From a virus: a stretch of DNA of 32,170 nucleotides. The position numbers were made by a program, and so were the translations under genes. Below the pieces are notes generated by a model. That model had not been told where the DNA came from. It was given only the letters and a program-made list of their open reading frames with translations, and ran no database searches. The stretch spans positions 1-32,170 of IMG/VR virus record IMGVR_UViG_3300012666_001037. The stretch is one strand, 5' to 3'. Shown here piece by piece: positions 21,484-29,357 of this stretch. Within the stretch, counting starts at the first letter, position 1; each line of letters begins with the position of its first letter.

Positions 21484-24400
21484 ATGTCACTGCAACGCAC
21501 CCGCCCCAACGAGAATCGCACGCCGGACTTCATCGAGCTCCCCGATGGCCGCAAGCGGCTCGTGCGCTACTTTGATTTGCCGAATGGCACGAATCTCACC
21601 GATGCGCTCATCGAGCCTTACGGCACCCTCGATGTGGGGCCGGCCACGGGCACTACGGCCAGCTTTGCGGGGCTGCGGCTCGTCGATCAACGGCTACTCA
21701 AGATCAACGAGGTTAGTTTCTGGCAGAAGACCTTTGAAGAGCTCCCGGCTACGGCCGAGCTCCAAGTAGGCGGGGCGACCACGGGCAATACCACGAGCAA
21801 GCTCCCCGATGGCCGCACGAGCTACGAGGCGGAGTTTTTGCAATTGGTGGCCGGCACCTACGTGCCCGGCACCGTGGGCACGACCACGGCCCCCGGCGAT
21901 GCCACGGCCTATCTGCAAAAGGAGGAAGCCACCAGCGATGGCTCCCTGCGCCGCATCAAGCGTGTCTACGTGAGCGCCGGGGTGATCCAAATCAACGACG
22001 AAACGAAGAACAACGGCGCGCTGCTCCTGCGCACAATCGTCTCGGTCAAGACCGTCCCCACCACGCCGACCGGCTACACGCTCATCTCGACCCGCGATGA
22101 TCCCTCCGGCGGGCTAGTGGTCTACACCTACACCTACGCTAAGGGCAGCGGCGAGATCTCTCGCAGCATCGACTACTCGCAGTCGATCAACGGGGGCACC
22201 ACCGGCCTCACGCGCACGACGATTCGCTACCTCGTGGCACCATCCTTTCCGATGCTGCCGGCCACATTGTCGAGCGCAGTCAACGTCGGGCGGGACTACG
22301 CCGAGCAAGACGGGCACGGCATCTGGACGACCACGTGGGCGAGCGGCACGGGCACCGTTTCAACGCAGGACGAGACCAAAAACAATGGCGCGCTCCTCAC
22401 GCGCACCATTCGCGCCCTCGGCAGCGCACCGGCTACGCCGTCCGGTTACACCCCGATCTCGACGGACGAGGCTTTCCAAGACGGGTTTGCCGTCTACACA
22501 TCCACGTTTGCCAACGGCACAGGGGAAATCTCCCGCAGTGTGGATTTCGCGCAATCGGACGATCAGGGCGTGACGGGCGTCACGCGCACCACGATCCGCT
22601 ATCTGACGACGGCCTCGGTCAGCACCGATCCGACCACGCTCTCCGGCTCGGTCAAAATGAGTCAGGACATGGCGGAGCAAAATGGACACCGCATTTGGAC
22701 TATCGGCTACGCGAAAGGCACGGGCACCGTCGTGCAAGACGTGGACATCAAGGAAGGTGGCGCGCTTACGCTTTATCACCGCGTAGGGCTCAACGCCATC
22801 CCCTCGGCACCCAGCGGCGGCAACGGGGCGCTGACCACCATCATCGTCACCAACGGCGGCTCGGGCTACACCAGTGTCCCTACGGTCGGAATCACCGGCG
22901 GGGGCGGTTCCGGGGCCACGGCTACGGCGGTTATTTCTGGCGGCGCCATTACCGCGCTCACGGTTTCGACCAGTGGCAGCGGCTACACGAGCGCGCCGAC
23001 CGTGGCGTTTTCCGGCGGCGGGGGCAGTGGTGGTGCTGCGACGGCCGTGCTGGCAACGCGAGCCGTCTCCTCCATCGCAGTCGGCGCGGCCGGCAGTGGC
23101 TACACGGCGGCACCCACGGTCACGTTGACCAGCGGCAGTGGCACCGGTGGCGCGGCGGCAGCGGTCCTGACAGCGACCACGCTCGCCTCGATTGCGCTCA
23201 CCAACGCCGGCACGGGTTACACGAGTGCACCCACAGTCTCGATCACGGGCGGTGGCGGCTCGGGGGCAACGGCGACGGTCACGCTCCTAGCTGGCGGCGT
23301 CACCGGCCTGACGCTCACCAACGCGGGCTCGGGCTACACGAGCGCGCCCACGCTGAGTTTTAGCGGCGGGGGCGGCAGTGGCGCGACGGCTACGGCGGCG
23401 CTCACCGGCACCAGCGTGGCCTCGGCCAGCGTGAGCGCAGGAGGCAGCGGCTACACGAGCGCGCCCACCGTCAGCGTCTCAGGCGGGGGCGGATCCGCAG
23501 GTGCGCTCACGGCGGTGCTCACCGCGACCACGTTGGCGAGTATCACGGTGACGGCGGCTGGCAACGGCTACACGAGCGCCCCCACGGTCTCGATCACGGG
23601 CGGGGGTGGATCCGGCGGCACGGCGACCGCCGTCCTCACCGGGCGCACAGTCGCCAGCATCACCGTGACGAATGCGGGCAGTGGCTACACCACGGTGCCC
23701 ACCGTGAGCTTTGCCGGTGGCGGGGGGACTGGCGCGGCGGCTACGGTGAGTCTCGCGGGCACGACGCTGGCCTCGGCGACGTTGGTCGCGGCGGGCTCGG
23801 GTTACACGAGCGCGCCCACGGTGGCGCTCTCGGGTGGTGGCGGATCGAGTGGAGCGGTGACGGCGGTGTTGACGACGACGACGATTGCCTCAATTGCGCT
23901 CACCAACGCGGGCAACAACTTCACGTCCGTTCCCGCCGTTTCGTTTTCCGGTGGCGGTGGCACGGGCGCAGCGGCTACGGTCAACATATTGAGCGGTGTA
24001 GGGATTAACATGACGAACAGAGGCAGCGGATATTATCCAGATGGAAATTACACGTTCACTGATTTTACAGGAGGAGGCGGTAGCGGATTGATTGCAGTCG
24101 CTACTATCGCTGGAGGCGAATTCATCGGATTTGATTTTGACCCCGTTTCGTTTCCCACCGCATCCCCCGGTTCAGGTTACAGCTCCGCGCCGACAGTAAA
24201 CTTTGCGGTATTTGATGCCATTTATCACGGAACCGGAGCAGCCGCAACCGCTGTTGTAGGGGGCGGCGTTTCCTACGTAAGAGTTACCGCTGCCGGCAGT
24301 GGCTATACAACAACCCCGACTGTGGCGTTTTCCGGTGGTGGAGGCAGCGGTGCCGCCGCTTTTGCTTTGATAACTCCCGGCCCTATTTATCAAATCATCA

Positions 24401-26919
24401 TCACTAATCCCGGGACCGGCTACACGTCGGCACCCACAGTCACAATAAGCGGTGGCGGCGGAAGCGGAGCCACGGCTTCAGCGCACTTAATTCCGGTGTC
24501 GCTTAGTTCCCTGACACTGACCAACGCCGGCTCGGCATACACGTCCACGCCAACGGTTTCGTTTTCAGGCGGCGGCGGCACGGGTGCCACAGCCACGGCG
24601 ACCCTCACCGCCACCACCCTCGCCAGCCTCACGCTCACCAATGCCGGCACCGGCTACACGAGCGCGCCCACCCTCTCCTTTTCGTATGGAGGGGGCAGCG
24701 GAGCCACGGGCACCACTGCAATCACCGCCACCACGGTCGCGAGCATCGCCGTGACTGCGGCGGGCAGCGGCTACACGACTGCGCCTACGGTAAGTTTTGC
24801 GGGCGGCGGCGGAGGCAGTGGTGCAGCGGCTACTTCGGCACTCACCGCGGGCACCGTGGCAAGTGTGACCGTGACGGGCGCCGGTAGCGGCTACACGTCT
24901 GCTCCCAGCATTAGTTTCAGCGGCGGCGGTGGCAACGATGCCGCGGCTACGAGCACCATCACGGCCACGAGTGTAGCGAGCTTCACCGTGACCAATGGCG
25001 GCAGCGGCTACACCAGTACGCCGACACTTTCTCTTTCCGGCGGTGGCGGCAGTGGTGCCTCCGGCAATGCCGTGCTCACGGGCACGACGATTGCCTCGCT
25101 CACCGTAGGTGCCGCGGGCTCTGGTTATACCTCGGTGCCCAGCCTAGTCTTCACGGGCGGCGGGGGCACGGGTGCGGCGGGATCGGTCTCGACCGCCGGC
25201 GTCACGCTCACGGGCTTCACCGTCACGGCCGCCGGTTCCGGCTACACCTCCACGCCGACGGTTGCGCTCTCGGGTGGCGGTGGCACCGGGGCGATCGGCA
25301 CGCCCACGCTTACCGGCACGACTATTGCGAGTTTTACCGTCACCAGCGCCGGCAGCGGGTACACGTCTGCACCCACGCTCTCGCTCACCGGCGGAGGCGG
25401 CGGCAGCGGCGCAAGCGGCACCGTCACGCTCACCGCGGTCGGCCTAGCCAGCCTCACGATCACCAACGCAGGGAGCGGCTACACGTCCGCGCCCACCTTA
25501 GCGTTTTCCGGCGGCGGGGGCACGGGCGCGGCGGCCACGGCCACCATCGCTACGTCTTCAATCCTTGCGGTCACGATCACGGCGGCTGGCACGGGCTTCA
25601 CTTCGGCGCCCACGGTCGGATTCTCCGGCGGCGGGGGCACGGGCGCGGCGGCGGTGGCGCCGGCCGGCGTAGGCCTAGTCACGCTCATCTCAGCCAACCA
25701 ACGCAAGGAAGCTGGATATGACGTCTACGACTACACTTGGGCGCTGGGCGTGGGCGAAATCGAAGCCAGCACGCGCTACAATCAATCGTCCGATGGGGGC
25801 GCGACGGGTGTTACCATTACCACCTACCGCACCATTACCTCGTTGAGCGCGAGCGATCCGACGACCGCACCCGCCAACACCGTCAAGATTTCAAGCACCT
25901 ACACCCTCCAAGACGGCTATAAAGTCTGGACGGTCGTCTACGCCAAAGGCACAGGCGAAGTCTCCCGCAGCATCGACTATTCGCAATCTAGCGACGAGGG
26001 CGCGACCGGCCTCAAGCGCACCACCATCCGCTACCTCAGCGCTTCGACGCAGGCCACCCGACTCCCGGCCACGCTTACCGGCTCGGTCTGCGTCGGCGAA
26101 GACTACGCAGAGCAAGACGGGCATCGCGTCTGGACGACCAATTGGGCCAAAGGCACAGGCGTCGTCTCCGAACGCTACCAGCAACGCCCCGGCGGCTTGC
26201 GCATCGCGACGTGGGTATCCCTTGGCCAAGGCTACGACGACACGTATATGCTCCCTACGGGCGTGCTCCTCGCCAAAGACAGCGACGACCGCGATGGCCA
26301 CACCGTCTGGACGGTCTCGACCATGCAGCTTGCCGCCGGCGGCGCAGATCCCACGAGCGGCACGGCGCACAGCTTCACGACCATGCACCCCTTCCGCTAT
26401 CCCGGCAGGGCCAAGGCGATCACGACCACCATCACGGCCGGCTCGGCAAAGTTGTGCTTCGATGTCTACAAGAGCCCGCCGGTGGATTTGCTCGTGTTGG
26501 CCACCGTCACGATCACCTACCAAACGTCGAACGCGCTCGGCGCGGTCAGCCCTACGCTTTGGAATCCCGATAATTGGGCGACGATCATTGCAAAGTATTG
26601 GGGTTGGAATGCCTACCCAAAGGCTGTCGTGGAGACCCTGACGGGCTACCGCTCCGTGAGCGACACGCCGATCACGTTTAACGGCGGTGCGTTGGGCGGT
26701 GAACAAACGTGCCTCGGAGACCGCGTTTACGGCTATGGCTCCCTCACGCCTTACTCACTCACGGTCTTCGGCGGGCCAGCAAATCCCGATAGTACTGACT
26801 ACTCGCTCGCGGCTGAAATCGATGCCGAGCCCGCATTCGTCGCCTACGGCGGCACCAAGTACTACCGCAGGACGATCATCTCCGCCAACATTCCCGCGCA
26901 GACCGCGCTACCCGTATGA
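21484..26919 (+). CDS. Giant repeat-rich structural protein (1811 residues)
   Basis: The N-terminal 170 residues look like a virion-attachment region. A repeat of about 124 residues starts at 172 and 296, each with an ETKNNGAL start, a GEISRS[IV]D[YF]SQS-type core and a DYAEQDGH-type end. A third copy starts at about 419 but is interrupted at about 452 by some 24 copies of a 39-residue Gly/Ser/Thr repeat (core GSGYTSAPTVSFSGGGG), then resumes at about 1395 with VTLISANQRKEAGYDVYDYT and ends GEISRSIDYSQS-like further on. The C-terminal 300 residues have no repeats. A beta-solenoid host-contact or fibre protein is inferred. It is flanked by the lysis cluster and by small virion-like genes. Confidence 0.7.
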   Translation: MSLQRTRPNENRTPDFIELPDGRKRLVRYFDLPNGTNLTDALIEPYGTLDVGPATGTTASFAGLRLVDQRLLKINEVSFWQKTFEELPATAELQVGGATTGNTTSKLPDGRTSYEAEFLQLVAGTYVPGTVGTTTAPGDATAYLQKEEATSDGSLRRIKRVYVSAGVIQINDETKNNGALLLRTIVSVKTVPTTPTGYTLISTRDDPSGGLVVYTYTYAKGSGEISRSIDYSQSINGGTTGLTRTTIRYLVAPSFPMLPATLSSAVNVGRDYAEQDGHGIWTTTWASGTGTVSTQDETKNNGALLTRTIRALGSAPATPSGYTPISTDEAFQDGFAVYTSTFANGTGEISRSVDFAQSDDQGVTGVTRTTIRYLTTASVSTDPTTLSGSVKMSQDMAEQNGHRIWTIGYAKGTGTVVQDVDIKEGGALTLYHRVGLNAIPSAPSGGNGALTTIIVTNGGSGYTSVPTVGITGGGGSGATATAVISGGAITALTVSTSGSGYTSAPTVAFSGGGGSGGAATAVLATRAVSSIAVGAAGSGYTAAPTVTLTSGSGTGGAAAAVLTATTLASIALTNAGTGYTSAPTVSITGGGGSGATATVTLLAGGVTGLTLTNAGSGYTSAPTLSFSGGGGSGATATAALTGTSVASASVSAGGSGYTSAPTVSVSGGGGSAGALTAVLTATTLASITVTAAGNGYTSAPTVSITGGGGSGGTATAVLTGRTVASITVTNAGSGYTTVPTVSFAGGGGTGAAATVSLAGTTLASATLVAAGSGYTSAPTVALSGGGGSSGAVTAVLTTTTIASIALTNAGNNFTSVPAVSFSGGGGTGAAATVNILSGVGINMTNRGSGYYPDGNYTFTDFTGGGGSGLIAVATIAGGEFIGFDFDPVSFPTASPGSGYSSAPTVNFAVFDAIYHGTGAAATAVVGGGVSYVRVTAAGSGYTTTPTVAFSGGGGSGAAAFALITPGPIYQIIITNPGTGYTSAPTVTISGGGGSGATASAHLIPVSLSSLTLTNAGSAYTSTPTVSFSGGGGTGATATATLTATTLASLTLTNAGTGYTSAPTLSFSYGGGSGATGTTAITATTVASIAVTAAGSGYTTAPTVSFAGGGGGSGAAATSALTAGTVASVTVTGAGSGYTSAPSISFSGGGGNDAAATSTITATSVASFTVTNGGSGYTSTPTLSLSGGGGSGASGNAVLTGTTIASLTVGAAGSGYTSVPSLVFTGGGGTGAAGSVSTAGVTLTGFTVTAAGSGYTSTPTVALSGGGGTGAIGTPTLTGTTIASFTVTSAGSGYTSAPTLSLTGGGGGSGASGTVTLTAVGLASLTITNAGSGYTSAPTLAFSGGGGTGAAATATIATSSILAVTITAAGTGFTSAPTVGFSGGGGTGAAAVAPAGVGLVTLISANQRKEAGYDVYDYTWALGVGEIEASTRYNQSSDGGATGVTITTYRTITSLSASDPTTAPANTVKISSTYTLQDGYKVWTVVYAKGTGEVSRSIDYSQSSDEGATGLKRTTIRYLSASTQATRLPATLTGSVCVGEDYAEQDGHRVWTTNWAKGTGVVSERYQQRPGGLRIATWVSLGQGYDDTYMLPTGVLLAKDSDDRDGHTVWTVSTMQLAAGGADPTSGTAHSFTTMHPFRYPGRAKAITTTITAGSAKLCFDVYKSPPVDLLVLATVTITYQTSNALGAVSPTLWNPDNWATIIAKYWGWNAYPKAVVETLTGYRSVSDTPITFNGGALGGEQTCLGDRVYGYGSLTPYSLTVFGGPANPDSTDYSLAAEIDAEPAFVAYGGTKYYRRTIISANIPAQTALPV
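22858..25665 (+). repeat. Array of about 24 x 117-nt glycine-rich repeats
   Basis: Unit length is 39 codons, with the phase marked by GSGYT at the start of each unit. Copies 1-9 and 14-24 are close in sequence; copies 10-13 (about 23985-24400) are degenerate, variable in length and less GC-rich. Confidence 0.85.
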
Positions 26920-27332
26920 GCACCCCAAACGACGCCAATTTTGACGTGCTCGGGCGCGCGCTGCAAAAGCAGACCGCAGGCATGGGCCGCACCGCGACCG
27001 AAGGACGAGCGATCCGCGATTTTGAACAAGGCAAGATCGGGCGCGATCATTTTGCGGCGATCACGACGCCGCCGGTGCGCTTGCCCAGCGGTCCCGCGCC
27101 CGCGGGTGATGGGCCGAAAAGCAAGCTGCTCGCAATTGGTAATGTCGACGGGTTGGAGGCTGCCTTGCGCAAGATCGGATATGATGCAGCCGATAGCGCC
27201 GACCTTACCGCGCTCACCGCGCGGGTGGTCGTGTTGGAAACTTTGTTGTCGGGCCTTGCGCGCCGCAGCGTTGACGTGTGCGACGCGGGCACGGCCAAGA
27301 CGATGACCATAGTTAGCACCGCGCCCGCATGA
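26916..27332 (+). CDS. Unknown protein after the giant gene
   Basis: The protein has 138 residues, starting at the ATG overlapping the previous stop. The N-terminal half is charged and probably extended (RALQKQTAGMGRTATEGRAI); the C-terminal half has a helix-rich stretch (LTALTARVVVLETLLSGLAR). No family is recognised. Coupling to the giant gene suggests a partner or attachment role. Confidence 0.55.
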   Translation: MSTPNDANFDVLGRALQKQTAGMGRTATEGRAIRDFEQGKIGRDHFAAITTPPVRLPSGPAPAGDGPKSKLLAIGNVDGLEAALRKIGYDAADSADLTALTARVVVLETLLSGLARRSVDVCDAGTAKTMTIVSTAPA

Positions 27333-27715
27333 GCTTTTGGATCAAAGCACCGCGGGACGGGGAGTGTTGCGATTGTCAGCCGGCGGTGTGCGATCTGTGT
27401 TGCGTGCTCTCAGTCGGCACCAGCGGTTCAGAGAACACCGTCGTTACCTACGATGTCACGGGGCAATTCACCGCCGCGCACGACCTCTATATTCGCGTCA
27501 CCGCAGATGCCGGCTCGCCCTCGACGGCCCGGTTTGAAGTCACCTTTAACGGCGTGGCCGCATACGATAGCGGATGTATTTCGGCAACGAGCGCAAACAC
27601 GACCATCTCGTGCCCAATTGGCACGACTTCAATCGTGATGACGATCACCGCGCCCTGCGCCGGCGGAAATGACGGCTGGGATTTTGTAATTTGCTGCGCA
27701 GGCCTTTGCACATGA
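27329..27715 (+). CDS. Cysteine-rich beta protein
   Basis: The protein has 128 residues with twelve Cys: six in the first 25 residues (ECCDCQPAVCDLCC), then single Cys in GC, SC and PC contexts, and ICCAGLC at the end. The middle is Thr/Ser-rich and beta-like (TYDVTGQFTAAHDLYIRVTA). The Cys spacing suggests disulfides or metal sites, unusual for a cytosolic virion protein. It is coupled by ATGA overlaps on both sides. Confidence 0.6.
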   Translation: MSFWIKAPRDGECCDCQPAVCDLCCVLSVGTSGSENTVVTYDVTGQFTAAHDLYIRVTADAGSPSTARFEVTFNGVAAYDSGCISATSANTTISCPIGTTSIVMTITAPCAGGNDGWDFVICCAGLCT

Positions 27716-27957
27716 CGCGCCGCTACTTCAACGCGCGCGGCCCGGTCGCAATTGAGACGGATGCGGCAGGCCGACCGAAATCCTTCGGCCTAGGCGATGC
27801 TGTCGCCACCGTCGCCGAGCCCATCGCCCGCCTCTCCGATGCGCTCCTCGGCACCAAGCTCGTCGGGTGCGGTTCGTGTGCCGAGCGCCGCGCCGCGCTT
27901 AACCGCCTCGTGCCCGCCGTCACCCCTTCTCTGTACCCACTCACACCAACACCTTGA
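27712..27957 (+). CDS. Small virion-region protein with GCGSC motif
   Basis: The protein has 81 residues. The segment DALLGTKLVGCGSCAERRAA followed by LN resembles a motif of small phage proteins near structural genes (G-T-K-GCG-C-RR-LN). The two Cys could bind metal or form a disulfide. Function unknown. Confidence 0.6.
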   Translation: MTRRYFNARGPVAIETDAAGRPKSFGLGDAVATVAEPIARLSDALLGTKLVGCGSCAERRAALNRLVPAVTPSLYPLTPTP

Positions 27958-27998
27958 CCGCGGGCTGCGCGGCGCACCTCTAGTTTCCCTACACCACC

Positions 27999-29354
27999 AT
28001 GAGCTACACCTTTACGGATCGCCTTTCGCTTGCTCGTGAGCGCCTCAACATCGCGCTCGATCCCGCCGCTCGTGCGGCGCGCTCTGGCCGGGAGCCCGGT
28101 GCCTCGCTCGATGCCGCCGCCGCGGATCCCTACGCGGGTGAGGCGCCGGGCTTTGTGCCGGCCGGCATGATGGCCAATCCCGCGGCGACTAACTTTGGCC
28201 GCCTCGCGGAAGCGCGCACCGATGTACCGCGCTTCGTCATGGCCGGCGAAGCCCCGGCCGGGCTCACCCCCGGGCAGGCGCAAGCGCGCACGGGCATCGA
28301 TGTAACCGGCTACGTGGGGAGTCGCTACGCGGGGAACAACAACCCCCAAGGCATCACGCCCGGCCTCGCCGCCGCCGCCCCGGCTCCGGCCCCGGCTACG
28401 ACGATGCTCCCCACGGGTAATCTCGCGGCCCGCGATGCGCTCCTGCGTGCCGCCTTTCCCAATGCCGATCGCCGCGGGGTGCAAGGGCTCGGCGCCCTCG
28501 CTTTTAACCGCCCCGAGACCTTTAACACGGCCGTGGCCGGCACCGCTCTCGATGCCACCGCGGCCGAGGCCCGGCGCAAGCAAGGCGAAGCCTCCCTTGC
28601 GGCGACGCAGATGGGCACCGCAGCCTCGCGACAAGGCATGACCTTTCAACAAGAGCTGCAACCCGGCGCCCTCGCCGCGCAATCGCTCGCCGCCCAAGCC
28701 ACGGGGCAAGGGATCCAGACCTCAATCGATGACGCCACCCGCCGCGCCACCGGCGATGCCGCCACGCAAAACTTCTTCTCCGCCGATGACAACGCTGCGA
28801 TCGGAGCCGCAGCCGCGGGTGGAGCCCCCGCCGCCGTGTTGTTTGACATGGCCGCCCTCGCGCGCACCCGGGCCCAAGATGCGCAAAGCGCCGCGCGCGC
28901 GACCCCCACGGAAACAACGCTGCTCGGCCGCCGGGCCGTCGTCGCCAACGGCAACGTGCAATTTGAGGAAGGCTCCAAACCGCCGGCGACCACGCTACTC
29001 TACAAGCTGCGCGCCGAACGGGCGCAGGCCTTAGCAGACGGCGATACGGCCGGCGTAAAGGATTACGATCAGGCGATTCAAAACGAGATCACGCGGCCCA
29101 AGACCTTCTTTCAAGAAGCAATGAATCGCCAAGGAGCGCCCGCCGCCGGGGCTGCTACTCCCGCGGCTGCTGCTCCCGCGGCTCCGCGCGCTACGGCACC
29201 ACGCGCGACGGCTCCCGTCGCGACCGCGCCTGCGGGCAGTTCGCCGGCCGCCGCCAAGGCTAATCCAAATTCGCCCGAAGCGGGCCGCATTTGGCTCGCC
29301 GCAAACCCCGATCATCCCCTTGCCGCCGCGGTGCGGGCGAGACTCGGCCTCTAA
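27999..29354 (+). CDS. Ala-rich virion-associated protein
   Basis: The protein has 451 residues, rich in Ala, with helical segments (RLSLARERLNIALDPAARAA; LQPGALAAQSLAAQATGQGI) and Pro/Ala linkers at about 125-145 and 380-420. It ends in a short folded motif, SPEAGRIWLAANPDHPLAAA. It precedes the huge multidomain gene, where ejection or internal virion proteins of podoviruses are often encoded. The Ala-rich helices fit, but no family is recognised. The last 15 bases before its start are G-free. Confidence 0.55.
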   Translation: MSYTFTDRLSLARERLNIALDPAARAARSGREPGASLDAAAADPYAGEAPGFVPAGMMANPAATNFGRLAEARTDVPRFVMAGEAPAGLTPGQAQARTGIDVTGYVGSRYAGNNNPQGITPGLAAAAPAPAPATTMLPTGNLAARDALLRAAFPNADRRGVQGLGALAFNRPETFNTAVAGTALDATAAEARRKQGEASLAATQMGTAASRQGMTFQQELQPGALAAQSLAAQATGQGIQTSIDDATRRATGDAATQNFFSADDNAAIGAAAAGGAPAAVLFDMAALARTRAQDAQSAARATPTETTLLGRRAVVANGNVQFEEGSKPPATTLLYKLRAERAQALADGDTAGVKDYDQAIQNEITRPKTFFQEAMNRQGAPAAGAATPAAAAPAAPRATAPRATAPVATAPAGSSPAAAKANPNSPEAGRIWLAANPDHPLAAAVRARLGL

Positions 29355-29357
29355 TTT

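Noticed and set aside
22858-25665. 117-nt repeat array as a CRISPR or non-coding satellite
   Set aside because: The repeats are in frame, keep a protein consensus and vary at synonymous sites; there is no spacer structure.
27958-27998. Terminator after 27957
   Set aside because: Only a 5-bp CCGCG/CGCGG stem without a T run.
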